This document shows positions 8,050 to 16,731 of a stretch of 64,000 nucleotides of DNA, piece after piece. Both the position numbers and the translations under genes were made by a program. Location of the stretch: the NCBI RefSeq assembly GCF_042433085.1, contig NZ_JBHLWA010000014.1, forward strand, positions 1 through 64,000, written 5' to 3'. Source of the DNA: Gallibacterium melopsittaci. GTDB lineage: Bacteria > Pseudomonadota > Gammaproteobacteria > Enterobacterales > Pasteurellaceae. Within the stretch, counting starts at the first letter, position 1, and each line of letters opens with the position of its first letter. The notes under the pieces are model-generated. The model did no database searches, had not been told where the DNA came from, and worked only from the letters and a program-made list of their open reading frames with translations.

Positions 8050-9663
8050 TTATTTTTTAGGGCCTGCAGCAACTAATGCTTTACCAGCTTCGTTACCAGT
8101 ATATTTCACAAAGTTCTTAGTGAAACGTTCTGCTAAATCATCTGCACGTTTTTCCCACTCACCTTTTTCTGCATAAGTATCACGCGGATCTAAAATTGCA
8201 GGATTTACGCCTGGTAATTCAGTTGGGACTTCGAAATCAAATACTGGGATTTTCTTAGTTGGTGCTTTATCAATAGAACCATCTAAAATCGCATCAATAA
8301 TACCACGAGTATCTTTGATTGAAATACGTTTACCAGAACCATTCCAACCTGTATTTACTAAGTATGCTTTCGCACCATTAGCTTCCATTTTCTTCACTAA
8401 TTCTTCAGCATATTTAGTTGGATGTAAGCTTAAGAATGCAGCACCGAAACATGCAGAGAATGTTGGAGTAGGTTCAGTTACACCACGTTCTGTACCTGCC
8501 AATTTCGCTGTAAAACCAGATAAGAAATAATATTTAGTTTGTTCAGGTGTTAAAATTGATACTGGTGGTAATACACCAAATGCATCAGCTGACAAGAAAA
8601 TAACTTTATTTGCATGACCAGCTTTTGATACTGGTTTAACAATGTTATCAATATGATAAATTGGATAAGAAACACGAGTATTTTCAGTTACGCTCTTATC
8701 TGCAAAATCAATCTTACCATTCGCATCAACTGTTACGTTTTCTAATAATGCATCACGACGAATTGCATTATAAATATCTGGTTCATTTTCTTTTGAAAGG
8801 TTGATAACTTTTGCATAACAACCACCTTCAAAATTGAAGATACCGTCATCATCCCAACCATGTTCGTCATCACCAATTAATAAACGGTTAGGGTCTGTTG
8901 ATAATGTGGTTTTACCTGTACCTGAAAGACCAAAGAAAATCGCTGTTTCTTTACCGTCTTTACTGGTGTTAGCAGAACAGTGCATTGAAGCCATACCTCT
9001 TAATGGAAGTAAGTAGTTCATATAAGAGAACATACCTTTCTTCATTTCACCGCCATACCAAGTATTTAAGATAACTTGTACTTTTTCAGTTAAGTTAAAG
9101 ACGACTGCAGTTTCAGAGTTCAATCCTAATTCTTTATAATTCTCAACTTTCGCTTTAGAAGCATTCATAATCACGAAATCTGGTTCACCAAAGTTCGCTA
9201 ATTCTTCTGCTGTTGGACGAATAAACATATTAGTTACAAAGTGCGCTTGCCATGCTACTTCCATTACAAAACGTAATTTTAAACGACTGCTTTCATTCGC
9301 ACCACAGAATGCATCAACAACAAATAAACGTTTACCACTTAGCTCTTCGGTTGCTAATTTTTTAATTTCTTTCCATGCTTCTGGTGTAACTGGTTTATTA
9401 TCGTTTTTGTATTCGTCTGAAGTCCACCAAATAGTATCTTTAGTGGTTTCATCTTTAACGAAGAATTTATCTTTTGGCGAACGACCTGTGTAAACACCAG
9501 TCATTACATTCACTGCACCAAGTTCGGTAACTTGACCTTTTTCATAGCCTTGTAGGTCAGCTTTTGTTTCTTCCGCAAAAAGTTGTTCATAACTTGGGTT
9601 ATGAACAATTTCAGCTACATCATGAATACCAACTGAATCTAAATAAGCTTTTAAATTTGACAT
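8050..9663 (-). CDS. pckA: Phosphoenolpyruvate carboxykinase (ATP)
   Basis: Interconverts oxaloacetate and PEP using ATP. It serves gluconeogenesis and, in capnophilic Pasteurellaceae, CO2-fixing succinate production. The 537-residue protein shows the kinase-1a loop GLSGTGKTTLS (near 247-257), the metal-binding IGDDEHGWDDDGIFNFEGGC block, YTGRSPKDKF near the N-terminus and the C-terminal NTGWNGSGKR segment. AAGGAAA precedes the ATG. It is a single-gene unit with its own terminator and a CRP-like site upstream. Confidence 0.97.
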   Translation of the reverse strand: MSNLKAYLDSVGIHDVAEIVHNPSYEQLFAEETKADLQGYEKGQVTELGAVNVMTGVYTGRSPKDKFFVKDETTKDTIWWTSDEYKNDNKPVTPEAWKEIKKLATEELSGKRLFVVDAFCGANESSRLKLRFVMEVAWQAHFVTNMFIRPTAEELANFGEPDFVIMNASKAKVENYKELGLNSETAVVFNLTEKVQVILNTWYGGEMKKGMFSYMNYLLPLRGMASMHCSANTSKDGKETAIFFGLSGTGKTTLSTDPNRLLIGDDEHGWDDDGIFNFEGGCYAKVINLSKENEPDIYNAIRRDALLENVTVDANGKIDFADKSVTENTRVSYPIYHIDNIVKPVSKAGHANKVIFLSADAFGVLPPVSILTPEQTKYYFLSGFTAKLAGTERGVTEPTPTFSACFGAAFLSLHPTKYAEELVKKMEANGAKAYLVNTGWNGSGKRISIKDTRGIIDAILDGSIDKAPTKKIPVFDFEVPTELPGVNPAILDPRDTYAEKGEWEKRADDLAERFTKNFVKYTGNEAGKALVAAGPKK

Positions 9664-9733
9664 AATAATTTTCCTTCAAATTGAATATAAAAAAATCATG
9701 TTTTGCATTCTAATCCTTTTTACAAAAAAAAAA

Positions 9734-9749
9734 CGTTATCTAGATCAAA
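9734..9749 (-). promoter_or_regulatory. CRP-like site upstream of pckA
   Basis: CGTTATCTAGATCAAA matches seven of ten informative positions of TGTGA-N6-TCACA and has the TCTAGA core often seen in Pasteurellaceae CRP sites. It is 70-85 bp upstream of the pckA start, a plausible place for catabolite control of gluconeogenesis. Confidence 0.5.
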
Positions 9750-9802
9750 TTTCCGCTATTCACTCGTTAGAGGTAGCAAAATTTTTTTGATTTTTTCAAT
9801 TT

Positions 9803-10636
9803 TTATTTAGATTTTTGAGAATTACAAAATGGTTGGCAAATTGGACAATAAAAACTATTTCTTTGTCCGATAATCTGGCTCTCTATTGGGTGCCCACAAC
9901 AATGACACGGTTCACCTTTACGTCCATATACTTTCAATGATTGTTTAAAATAACCTGGTCGCCCATCTGGTTGAATAAAATCTTGCAGCGTAGTTCCACC
10001 TTGCTTAATTGCTTGTTGCAAAATTTGTTTTATATTACAAACTAACAACTCACATTGCTGTTTGGTTAATTGTGCAACTTCAACGGCTGGATGAATCCCA
10101 CAGCTAAATAACACTTCATTTGCATAAATATTACCAACACCAACTACTACAGCATTATTCATTAACCACGACTTCACTTTTGTATGACGTTTTCGGCTCA
10201 TTGAAAATAAATACTCAGCAGTAAACGCATCACTCAACGGCTCTGGCCCTAACTTATTAAATAAAGAAAAATCATCAAGCGATGCTGTCCATAACCATGC
10301 ACCAAATTTTCTTGGATCGTTATAACGTAAAATTTTGCCATTTGATAAAACAAGATCTATATGATCATGTTTATATACTGGATCTTGTGCTGATACGATC
10401 CTAAGTGATCCTGACATACCTAAATGGACAACAATATACCCAAGCTCTAATTGAAAAATGAGATACTTCGCTCTACGCTTAACTGTAATAATGCGTTCTG
10501 ATTTTAAATTAAATAATGTTTGACTAATTGTCCAACGTAAACGAGGTGTTCTTATAATGACGTGATCAATAACTTGATCTTGAAGATAAGGAAGGATTCC
10601 CTGCCGTGTTGTTTCAACTTCTGGTAATTCTGGCAT
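9803..10636 (-). CDS. mutM: Formamidopyrimidine-DNA glycosylase (Fpg)
   Basis: Base-excision repair enzyme that removes 8-oxoguanine and ring-opened purines and nicks the abasic site. The 277-residue protein starts MPELPEVET, giving the catalytic Pro2 and Glu3. The helix-two-turn-helix block (VGVGNIYANEVLF) precedes a C-terminal zinc finger, CHCCGHPIESQ...FYCPICQ (about 248-270), with four Cys ligands plus neighbours. It lies downstream of rpmA but beyond a terminator, so it probably has separate expression. Confidence 0.96.
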   Translation of the reverse strand: MPELPEVETTRQGILPYLQDQVIDHVIIRTPRLRWTISQTLFNLKSERIITVKRRAKYLIFQLELGYIVVHLGMSGSLRIVSAQDPVYKHDHIDLVLSNGKILRYNDPRKFGAWLWTASLDDFSLFNKLGPEPLSDAFTAEYLFSMSRKRHTKVKSWLMNNAVVVGVGNIYANEVLFSCGIHPAVEVAQLTKQQCELLVCNIKQILQQAIKQGGTTLQDFIQPDGRPGYFKQSLKVYGRKGEPCHCCGHPIESQIIGQRNSFYCPICQPFCNSQKSK

Positions 10637-10663
10637 AGACTAAATTCCTAAATTTAAGGTATA

Positions 10664-10697
10664 AAAAAAACTGCACTTAAAAAAGTGCAGTTTTTTG
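10664..10697 (-). terminator. Intrinsic terminator of rplU-rpmA
   Basis: A perfect inverted repeat AAACTGCACTT / AAGTGCAGTTT with a 4-nt loop and T-runs on both sides. It lies 16 bp after the rpmA stop. Each arm is one base away from the uptake word AAGTGCGGT (A for G), so it may be a decayed pair of uptake sequences. Confidence 0.9.
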
Positions 10698-10712
10698 TAA
10701 TCTGAGATGAAA

Positions 10713-10970
10713 TTATTCAGTAACAATACTTACGTATTTACGACCTTTATCGCCTTTCACTTCAAATTTCACTTTACCATCAGCAGTTGCGAATAAAGTG
10801 TGATCACGTCCCATACCAACGTTTGTACCTGCATGGAATTTAGTACCACGTTGACGAACGATGATGTTACCTGCTAATACAGATTCACCACCGAAACGCT
10901 TAACACCAAGACGTTTACTTTCAGAGTCGCGACCGTTACGGGTTGAACCCCCAGCTTTTTTAGTTGCCAT
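10713..10970 (-). CDS. rpmA: 50S ribosomal protein L27
   Basis: Large-subunit protein whose N-terminus reaches the peptidyl transferase centre. 85 residues beginning MATKKAGGSTRNGRDSESKR, the canonical L27 start, with FGGESVLAGNIIVRQRGTKF following. It is co-transcribed with rplU (19-bp gap). Confidence 0.98.
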   Translation of the reverse strand: MATKKAGGSTRNGRDSESKRLGVKRFGGESVLAGNIIVRQRGTKFHAGTNVGMGRDHTLFATADGKVKFEVKGDKGRKYVSIVTE

Positions 10971-10989
10971 TTATCTGATCTCCTTTGAA

Positions 10990-11301
10990 TTAAGCGTTGA
11001 TTGCAGTGATTTTCACTTCAGTGAACCACTGACGATGACCTTGTTGTTTACGACTGTGTTTACGACGACGGAACTTAACGATTTTAATTTTTTCGCCACG
11101 TCCGTGAGAAACAACTTCAGCTACTACTTTTGCCCCAGCAACAACTGGCGCACCAATTTTAACATCTTCACCATTAACGACCATTAACACAGAATCGAAT
11201 TCAACTGATTCACCTGTTGCCACTTCAAGTTTTTCTAAACGAACTACTTGACCTTCGCTCACTCTGTGTTGTTTGCCGCCACTTTGGAAAACCGCGTACA
11301 T
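10990..11301 (-). CDS. rplU: 50S ribosomal protein L21
   Basis: Binds 23S rRNA in the large subunit. 103 residues beginning MYAVFQSGGKQHRVSEGQVV, with the C-terminal KFRRRKHSRKQQGHRQ block typical of L21. It heads the rplU-rpmA operon, is expressed from the promoter at 11393-11421 and diverges from ispB, the usual neighbour. Confidence 0.98.
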   Translation of the reverse strand: MYAVFQSGGKQHRVSEGQVVRLEKLEVATGESVEFDSVLMVVNGEDVKIGAPVVAGAKVVAEVVSHGRGEKIKIVKFRRRKHSRKQQGHRQWFTEVKITAINA

Positions 11302-11325
11302 AGAAGAAAACTCCGCTAAATAAAT

Positions 11326-11367
11326 AGTGCTATCAAATCAAACCCTAAGGCTATCTAACTCAGCACT
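11326..11367 (-). promoter_or_regulatory. Dyad in the rplU 5' leader
   Basis: AGTGCT (11326-11331) pairs with AGCACT (11362-11367) around a 30-nt interior within the roughly 85-nt untranslated leader of rplU. Such a structure could serve autogenous control by L21; this is inference from position and symmetry only. Confidence 0.3.
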
Positions 11368-11392
11368 TTAAAATTCACATAATAGGTCGCGG

Positions 11393-11421
11393 ATTTTACG
11401 GAAAAAAAAACAAAATAGCAA
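11393..11421 (-). promoter_or_regulatory. Promoter of rplU-rpmA
   Basis: On the minus strand TTGCTA (11416-11421), a 17-bp spacer and TAAAAT (11393-11398), followed by the GC-rich discriminator CCGCGACC. This arrangement is typical of growth-rate-controlled ribosomal promoters. The start point should be near 11386, leaving a leader of about 85 nt. Confidence 0.75.
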
Positions 11422-11565
11422 GCGTGGATTTTCAACAAAATAAAAAATCTTGCCGAATTTCATAGTTTAATTTTAGAAATATAAATTTTTAAGGTAAAAT
11501 CACTGACCATCTTTATACAAAAGCATTATACATGTGTTTTTACACTATTTATTATGAAGGGAAGT

Positions 11566-12537
11566 ATGGATTTACAGGATATTCAAGCATTATCGGCTAA
11601 TGATATGAAAGCTGTGAATGCGATGATTTCACAACAACTACAATCTGATATAGCACTTATCAATCAATTAAGTTTTTACATTGTAAATGGCGGAGGTAAA
11701 CGTATCCGTCCTTTAATCGCAGTTCTAGTTGCCAATGCTTTGAATTATCAAGGAAATAAACATATTACTTGTGCTACATTTATCGAATTTATCCATACTG
11801 CTACACTACTTCATGATGATGTCGTTGACGAATCTACATTACGTAGAGGAAAAGATACTGCCAATGCTATTTTTGGTAATGCTGCTAGTGTATTGGTCGG
11901 TGATTTTATCTATACTCGTGCGTTCCAATTAATGTCACAATTAGGCTCTCTCCCTGTTTTACAGGTTATGTCTGATGCTGTAAATGTCATTGCTGAAGGT
12001 GAGGTTTTACAATTAATGAATTGTAATGATCCTAATACTACTGAGCAAAGTTATATGCAGGTCATTTATAGTAAAACGGCTCGTCTATTTGAGGTTGCAG
12101 CTGAATGTTCAGCTATTTTAGCCGAAGCAACCAATGAACAAATTCAGGCAATGAAAATGTACGGTCGTTATCTGGGTACTGCATTCCAATTAATTGATGA
12201 TGTTTTAGACTATCGAGCTGATGTTGATCAATTAGGAAAAAATCTTGGTGATGATCTTGAGGAAGGTAAACCAACACTCCCTCTGTTACATGCAATGTAT
12301 CACTCTACAACAGAGGAGAGTCAATTAATTCGCTCTATTATTGAAAATGGTCATGGCCGTCAGTATCTTACTGAAATTCAAACGATTATGGATAAATATG
12401 CTTCTTTGACTTATACCGTTGAGAAAGCAAAAATTGAAGCCCAAAAAGCGATTGATGCACTTACTATCATTGATGATAGTCCATATAAAGATGCTCTTAT
12501 TTCCCTTGCAAAAATTTCTGTTGAACGAAGTTATTAA
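11566..12537 (+). CDS. ispB: Octaprenyl diphosphate synthase
   Basis: Elongates farnesyl diphosphate with isopentenyl units to the C40 side chain of ubiquinone and menaquinone. The protein (323 residues) has both aspartate-rich motifs of trans-prenyltransferases, LLHDDVVDES (about 81-90) and QLIDDVLDY (about 208-216), plus GGGKRIRP near the N-terminus. The start at 11566 (MDLQDIQALSAND) aligns with E. coli IspB. An ATG four codons upstream at 11554 is also possible. It diverges from rplU and precedes queH by 11 bp. Confidence 0.95.
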   Translation: MDLQDIQALSANDMKAVNAMISQQLQSDIALINQLSFYIVNGGGKRIRPLIAVLVANALNYQGNKHITCATFIEFIHTATLLHDDVVDESTLRRGKDTANAIFGNAASVLVGDFIYTRAFQLMSQLGSLPVLQVMSDAVNVIAEGEVLQLMNCNDPNTTEQSYMQVIYSKTARLFEVAAECSAILAEATNEQIQAMKMYGRYLGTAFQLIDDVLDYRADVDQLGKNLGDDLEEGKPTLPLLHAMYHSTTEESQLIRSIIENGHGRQYLTEIQTIMDKYASLTYTVEKAKIEAQKAIDALTIIDDSPYKDALISLAKISVERSY

Positions 12538-12548
12538 GATTTAAAGTT

Positions 12549-13259
12549 ATGTCAGAGATCGAACAAAACATTCCTCGTGGAAGGAAAAAGAAAGCGGTAA
12601 AAGATCCAAATGCCCCATTTGTGCGTCCAAAATTAACATTACCAGATGGACACAATAAATTGTTATTACACTCTTGTTGTGCACCTTGCTCTGGTGAAGT
12701 AATGGAAGCCTTATTAGCATCAGAGATTGATTTTACTATTTATTTTTATAATCCAAATATCCATCCACAAAAAGAATATTTAATTCGTAAAGAAGAAAAT
12801 ATCCGTTTTGCGGAAAAATATAATATTCCATTTATTGATGCTGATTACGATCGAGCTGAATGGTTTGAACGTGCGAAAGGAATGGAAGATGAACCTGAAC
12901 GTGGTATCCGTTGTACAATGTGTTTTGATATGCGTTTTGAAAAAGCAGCGCAATACGCTCATGAACACGGATTTCCTGTTTTTACCAGTAGTTTAGGTAT
13001 TTCTCGCTGGAAAGATATGAATCAAATTAATGGGTGTGGTCATCGTGCTGCTGAAAAATATGATGATGTCATTTATTGGGATTATAACTGGCGTAAAGGC
13101 GGTGGTTCTCAAAGAATGATTGAAATCAGTAAACGAGAAAGATTCTATCAACAAGAATATTGTGGCTGCGTTTATTCATTACGCGACACCAATAGATGGC
13201 GCGAATCTCAAGGTCGTGCCAAAATCGAAATCGGTAAACTTTATTACTCTGCCGATTAA
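12549..13259 (+). CDS. queH: Epoxyqueuosine reductase QueH (DUF208)
   Basis: Last step of queuosine tRNA modification, reducing epoxyqueuosine; QueH replaces the unrelated cobalamin-dependent QueG. The 236-residue protein has the family's cysteine sets: HSCCAPCSGE (near 42-51), IRCTMCFDMR (near 120-129) and YCGCVYS near the C-terminus. Those cysteines hold iron-sulfur and metal centres in characterised QueH. It follows ispB by 11 bp and may be co-transcribed. Confidence 0.9.
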   Translation: MSEIEQNIPRGRKKKAVKDPNAPFVRPKLTLPDGHNKLLLHSCCAPCSGEVMEALLASEIDFTIYFYNPNIHPQKEYLIRKEENIRFAEKYNIPFIDADYDRAEWFERAKGMEDEPERGIRCTMCFDMRFEKAAQYAHEHGFPVFTSSLGISRWKDMNQINGCGHRAAEKYDDVIYWDYNWRKGGGSQRMIEISKRERFYQQEYCGCVYSLRDTNRWRESQGRAKIEIGKLYYSAD

Positions 13260-13300
13260 TTTATCAATATCACTCAATTACTTAGTTAAGGATATAATTT

Positions 13301-13783
13301 ATGCAACAGTTAAAAAACTTTTTCTTGGTTGGTTTATTTGCTTTATTGCTCGCAGCTTGTGGAGATAAAGCGGCTAATTTAAAAGCAGATGTTGACTCTC
13401 TTCGTCATACATTAGATACCTCATTAAAGCAAGAGAATGGAACTAATTTGATCCAACAACTTGAATCAGCACAAACTAATGAAGATAAAGTTAAAGCATA
13501 CAACACCATTATTGAAAACTACCAAGTCGTAATCAAAGCAATTAATGATTTAAAAATTAATACTGATGAGGCTAAAGCAGTACAGGCTAAATATAATGAA
13601 GGTCTAAAACTCTTCGTTGATTTAATGAAAAAATCTTCTGATTTAACTAGCCATCAACCATCACAAGATGAAATTAAAGCCTACTCAGATTTACAAGCTA
13701 AAACGACTCAAACTTTAGGTGATGCTGAAAAAGCTTTATCTGATTTACAAAAACAAGTTGATGAAGCTGCACAAAAGAAATAA
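13301..13783 (+). CDS. Hypothetical lipoprotein
   Basis: 160 residues with a lipoprotein signal: MQQLKNFFLVGLFALLLAAC, where Cys20 would be acylated. Residue +2 is Gly, not Asp, so outer-membrane sorting is expected. The mature part is helical, charged and rich in Lys, Gln and Asp, probably coiled coil. AAGGA precedes the ATG. I do not recognise a family. It follows queH by 41 bp and is closed by a terminator. Confidence 0.75.
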   Translation: MQQLKNFFLVGLFALLLAACGDKAANLKADVDSLRHTLDTSLKQENGTNLIQQLESAQTNEDKVKAYNTIIENYQVVIKAINDLKINTDEAKAVQAKYNEGLKLFVDLMKKSSDLTSHQPSQDEIKAYSDLQAKTTQTLGDAEKALSDLQKQVDEAAQKK

Positions 13784-13803
13784 TACAATCCATCTTTACT
13801 AAT

Positions 13804-13836
13804 AAAAAAGCGATCCCTTTTATGATCGCTTTTTTT
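13804..13836. terminator. Bidirectional terminator between the lipoprotein gene and rmuC
   Basis: AAAAAAGCGATC (13804-13815) pairs with GATCGCTTTTTT (from 13824), giving T-runs on both strands between convergent genes. Confidence 0.88.
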
Positions 13837-15423
13837 CTATTTATTTTCTACTTCAGGCAATTTTTCAACTTCTATATCTACCGTTAACACATCTAATTGA
13901 GGTAAATCCTTACTTACCCTATTTGATAAAGTTTGAAAACGCTCAACTTTACCAAATAAACCTCGCTGTCCTGAGAATGATGTTACCGTATCATTATACT
14001 GTTTCATCACACTACCTAAACTATTTCCCAATTTTTGCAACCGTTCTGCGACAAGGCATACTTGGTTATAGAGATCACCTGCCTTATCGCTGATCTCTCG
14101 AGCTTCACGATTTCCTTTTTCAATTCGCCATAAATTCGCAACAGTACGTAAGATCGGCATTAATGTTGTATAAGAAACCAGAATAATATTTTTCTCATAA
14201 GCACTATTAAATAATGTTGGATCTTGTTTCAATGCCTCAATATACGCAGGCTCAATCGGGATAAACATTAACACAAAATCGGGACTTTCAATCTCAGGTA
14301 AATTGTTATATCCCTTTTCTGATAACGATTTGATATGTTGTTTAATTGCTTGAATATGTTCTTGTAAATAAGTCGAAACCGCTTGTTCATCAGTAGCAGA
14401 AACGGCTTTTTCATAAGCAACTAATGACACCTTACAATCAATCACTAAATGTTTATTGTCTGGTAATTTAATTAAAAAATCTGGATAACGATGATTTCCC
14501 TCTTTATCTTTAAAGTGAGCTTGAGCAAAATAATGTTCATTCGCCACCAATCCTGCAGATTGTAAAGCATTTTCAAGCTGCATTTCGCCCCAGTTTCCTA
14601 ATACTTTTTTCTGTCCTTTTAACGCATTTGTCAGATTATTCGCCTCTTTCGACATATTTAAACCAACATCTAATACTTTCTTTAATTCCGCTTCCAATGA
14701 CGCATTGCCACGTAATGTTTCAGAATGCACTTCATTTACTCGTTTCTGGAAACTTTCGATCTGTTCTTTGAAAGGCTTTAATAAGCTATCTAAAGCCGTT
14801 TGATTAGATTGGGAAAAAGTCCGACTTTTCTCTTCTAAGATCTGATTGGCTAACTGTTGAAATTCTAAGATAAGTTGTTTTTTGTTATTTTCTAATAACT
14901 GTTGTTGCTCAACAAAATGTTGTTCTTTTTCAGCTAAACTAGTGCGTAATGTTGCTAATTGTTGCGAAAGTTGTGTCACTTGCTGTTGATACTCTGTAAT
15001 GACGATTTCTTTTTTATCGATCTGTTGCTGTGTATATTGCAAATCTTGAACTAATTTTTCTGCCTGAGCAGATACTTGACCAAAACTTTGTCGTAAATTC
15101 GCTATTTCACTAATAAGTTGCTGCTGTTTCTCTTGTAAAGAAAGCAGCTCACTATCAACCACTTGTTTTTGAATACTTTTATCTTGCAGTAAACTTTCTA
15201 TACCTTGTTTTTCTGCTTGCAAACGTACTTTCTCTTGTACAGCCGTTTGATACTGCTCATTTAACAGCTCCGTTTTTTTCAACAAATTATTATATTCTTC
15301 CGCAGTCTGTGTATATTGTAATTGAAAGAATTCTGCTGTTTTCTTTCGTTGTACATTTATGATTAATAATCCAATACAAATTAACCCTAATACCGCTATT
15401 GCAAGATAAAATCCTGTTTCCAT
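13837..15423 (-). CDS. rmuC: DNA recombination protein RmuC
   Basis: RmuC limits recombination at inverted repeats in E. coli; its biochemical activity is inferred to be nuclease-like. The 528-residue protein has an N-terminal membrane helix (about 5-22), a long glutamine-rich coiled coil (about 30-200) and the conserved RmuC domain (GNWGEMQLENALQSAGL, PDFLIKLPDNKHLVIDCKVSL, then FIPIEPAYIEAL). The DCKVS block resembles a PD-(D/E)XK nuclease core. It is a single gene, convergent with the upstream lipoprotein and divergent from maf. Confidence 0.93.
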   Translation of the reverse strand: METGFYLAIAVLGLICIGLLIINVQRKKTAEFFQLQYTQTAEEYNNLLKKTELLNEQYQTAVQEKVRLQAEKQGIESLLQDKSIQKQVVDSELLSLQEKQQQLISEIANLRQSFGQVSAQAEKLVQDLQYTQQQIDKKEIVITEYQQQVTQLSQQLATLRTSLAEKEQHFVEQQQLLENNKKQLILEFQQLANQILEEKSRTFSQSNQTALDSLLKPFKEQIESFQKRVNEVHSETLRGNASLEAELKKVLDVGLNMSKEANNLTNALKGQKKVLGNWGEMQLENALQSAGLVANEHYFAQAHFKDKEGNHRYPDFLIKLPDNKHLVIDCKVSLVAYEKAVSATDEQAVSTYLQEHIQAIKQHIKSLSEKGYNNLPEIESPDFVLMFIPIEPAYIEALKQDPTLFNSAYEKNIILVSYTTLMPILRTVANLWRIEKGNREAREISDKAGDLYNQVCLVAERLQKLGNSLGSVMKQYNDTVTSFSGQRGLFGKVERFQTLSNRVSKDLPQLDVLTVDIEVEKLPEVENK

Positions 15424-15533
15424 TGTTATTCTCTTATCTAATTCTTACTAGCATTTAAGTATAACAAAAGCTAGCGAAAAGTGACGTAACGATTACAATA
15501 TCACTTTATTTCTCATTACTAATAGAGCTTGAA

Positions 15534-16118
15534 ATGATGCAAAAGATTTACCTTGGTTCAAATAGTCCTCGCCGTTTACAGTTATTACAGCAACTTGGAC
15601 TAACAGTTGAAGTCCTCAAAGCAGAAATTGATGAAACACCTTTAGTTCAAGAACAAGCTCAAGACTATGTTTGCCGTATGGCAATCAGTAAAAACCAACG
15701 TATCCGCCAGCTATTTCCCGATAAACAACAATACCCTTTACTCACAGCAGATACCTGTATTACTTTAAATGGTGAAATTCTTGGTAAGCCCTCTTCAACA
15801 GAACATGCCTTTTCAATATTGCAATCACTCTCAGGAAAAACGCATCAAGTACTCACAGCGATTGCCATTTCTGATCAACATCATTTACTTCATCGTCTGC
15901 AATGTAGTCAAGTCACCTTTAAAACACTCACCGATCTTGAAATCAAAAATTATATTGCTACTGGTGAACCATTGGATAAAGCTGGTGCTTATGCTATTCA
16001 AGGATTAGCGGCACTATTTATTGAAAATCTCAATGGAAGTTATAGTGGAGTAATGGGGTTACCATTATTTGAAACTGGAGAATTACTTAAAACGTTTAAT
16101 ATATCTATTTTAAGTTAA
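15534..16118 (+). CDS. Maf-type nucleoside triphosphate pyrophosphatase (YhdE-like)
   Basis: Hydrolyses dTTP/UTP and modified pyrimidine nucleotides to monophosphates, a house-cleaning role. The 194-residue protein has the Maf signature SNSPRRLQLL (9-18), TADTCITLNGEILGKP (about 79-94), SGKTHQVLTA and DKAGAYAIQG. It is closer to E. coli YhdE than to YceF. Two adjacent ATG codons are present; the first is used here. Confidence 0.9.
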   Translation: MMQKIYLGSNSPRRLQLLQQLGLTVEVLKAEIDETPLVQEQAQDYVCRMAISKNQRIRQLFPDKQQYPLLTADTCITLNGEILGKPSSTEHAFSILQSLSGKTHQVLTAIAISDQHHLLHRLQCSQVTFKTLTDLEIKNYIATGEPLDKAGAYAIQGLAALFIENLNGSYSGVMGLPLFETGELLKTFNISILS

Positions 16119-16144
16119 GTGTCGGACACAAGTGATCCGACACT
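16118..16144. terminator. Hairpin between maf and the minus-strand lipoprotein gene
   Basis: A 9-bp perfect inverted repeat AGTGTCGGA / TCCGACACT with a 9-nt loop at a convergent junction. There is no clear T-run on either side, so termination efficiency is uncertain. Confidence 0.45.
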
Positions 16145-16152
16145 CTAATTGA

Positions 16153-16719
16153 CTATAAAATTAATAAAGCAGAACCCCATTTGATAATATCAAAGAAGAA
16201 TTTATTTTCGTTAGTTGCAATACCATCAGGGTTTTTCTTACTATCTGTTGAGCTCGCCTTAGTTTCATCAATCGCCATACCACTTTGATACTGCCCTTTA
16301 ACCACTTTAAGATCATCTCGTGCTTTCACTCTTAATGTAGCACAATCCGCTGCTGGCATTGGTTCAAATGCAGTTTGCTTATACTTTTTGAATTGGTATT
16401 GCGCAAAACCCATTGATTTTTCGTCTGCCTGAATCATCTTCACATATTCTGCACCAATCACACTTTCTAATGGATAGAAAAAGACATATTGTGAATAGAT
16501 ATAAGCATCTTCCTTAGAAAAATGTTCTTGTTGAATACGCGTTAAATTTGGATAGATACATTGTTCTGCTTGATGGCTTGCAATTACCCAACGTTGTGCA
16601 TCTTCATTACTTAACTCATAATCTGCATTTGCATATTCTGCTGGATAAAGATCATCATTCTGTACAGAACAAGCCGCTAATAATAGAATTGATGTTGAAA
16701 GAAACAATTTTTTTAACAT
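16153..16719 (-). CDS. Hypothetical lipoprotein next to rlmB
   Basis: 188 residues starting MLKKLFLSTSILLLAAC, a clear lipoprotein signal with Cys17 as acylation site and Ser at +2, so outer-membrane sorting is expected. The mature protein contains two cysteines (QAEQCIYP and AADCATL) that could form a disulfide. It ends with a hydrophobic WGSALLIL segment. The start is the ATG at 16719; a GTG four codons upstream is less likely. It lies 12 bp after rlmB and is probably the last gene of the rnr-rlmB operon. I cannot name the family with confidence; it resembles Pasteurellaceae-restricted lipoproteins. Confidence 0.75.
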   Translation of the reverse strand: MLKKLFLSTSILLLAACSVQNDDLYPAEYANADYELSNEDAQRWVIASHQAEQCIYPNLTRIQQEHFSKEDAYIYSQYVFFYPLESVIGAEYVKMIQADEKSMGFAQYQFKKYKQTAFEPMPAADCATLRVKARDDLKVVKGQYQSGMAIDETKASSTDSKKNPDGIATNENKFFFDIIKWGSALLIL

Positions 16720-16731
16720 ACACAAATCCAC

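Noticed and set aside
10664..10697. AAGTGCAGT in the rpmA terminator as a DNA uptake sequence
   Set aside because: It has one mismatch to AAGTGCGGT in each arm; noted only as a possible decayed pair.
14378..14386. ACCGCTTGT in rmuC as evidence for the Actinobacillus-type uptake system
   Set aside because: A single exact copy in a coding region is not above chance expectation.
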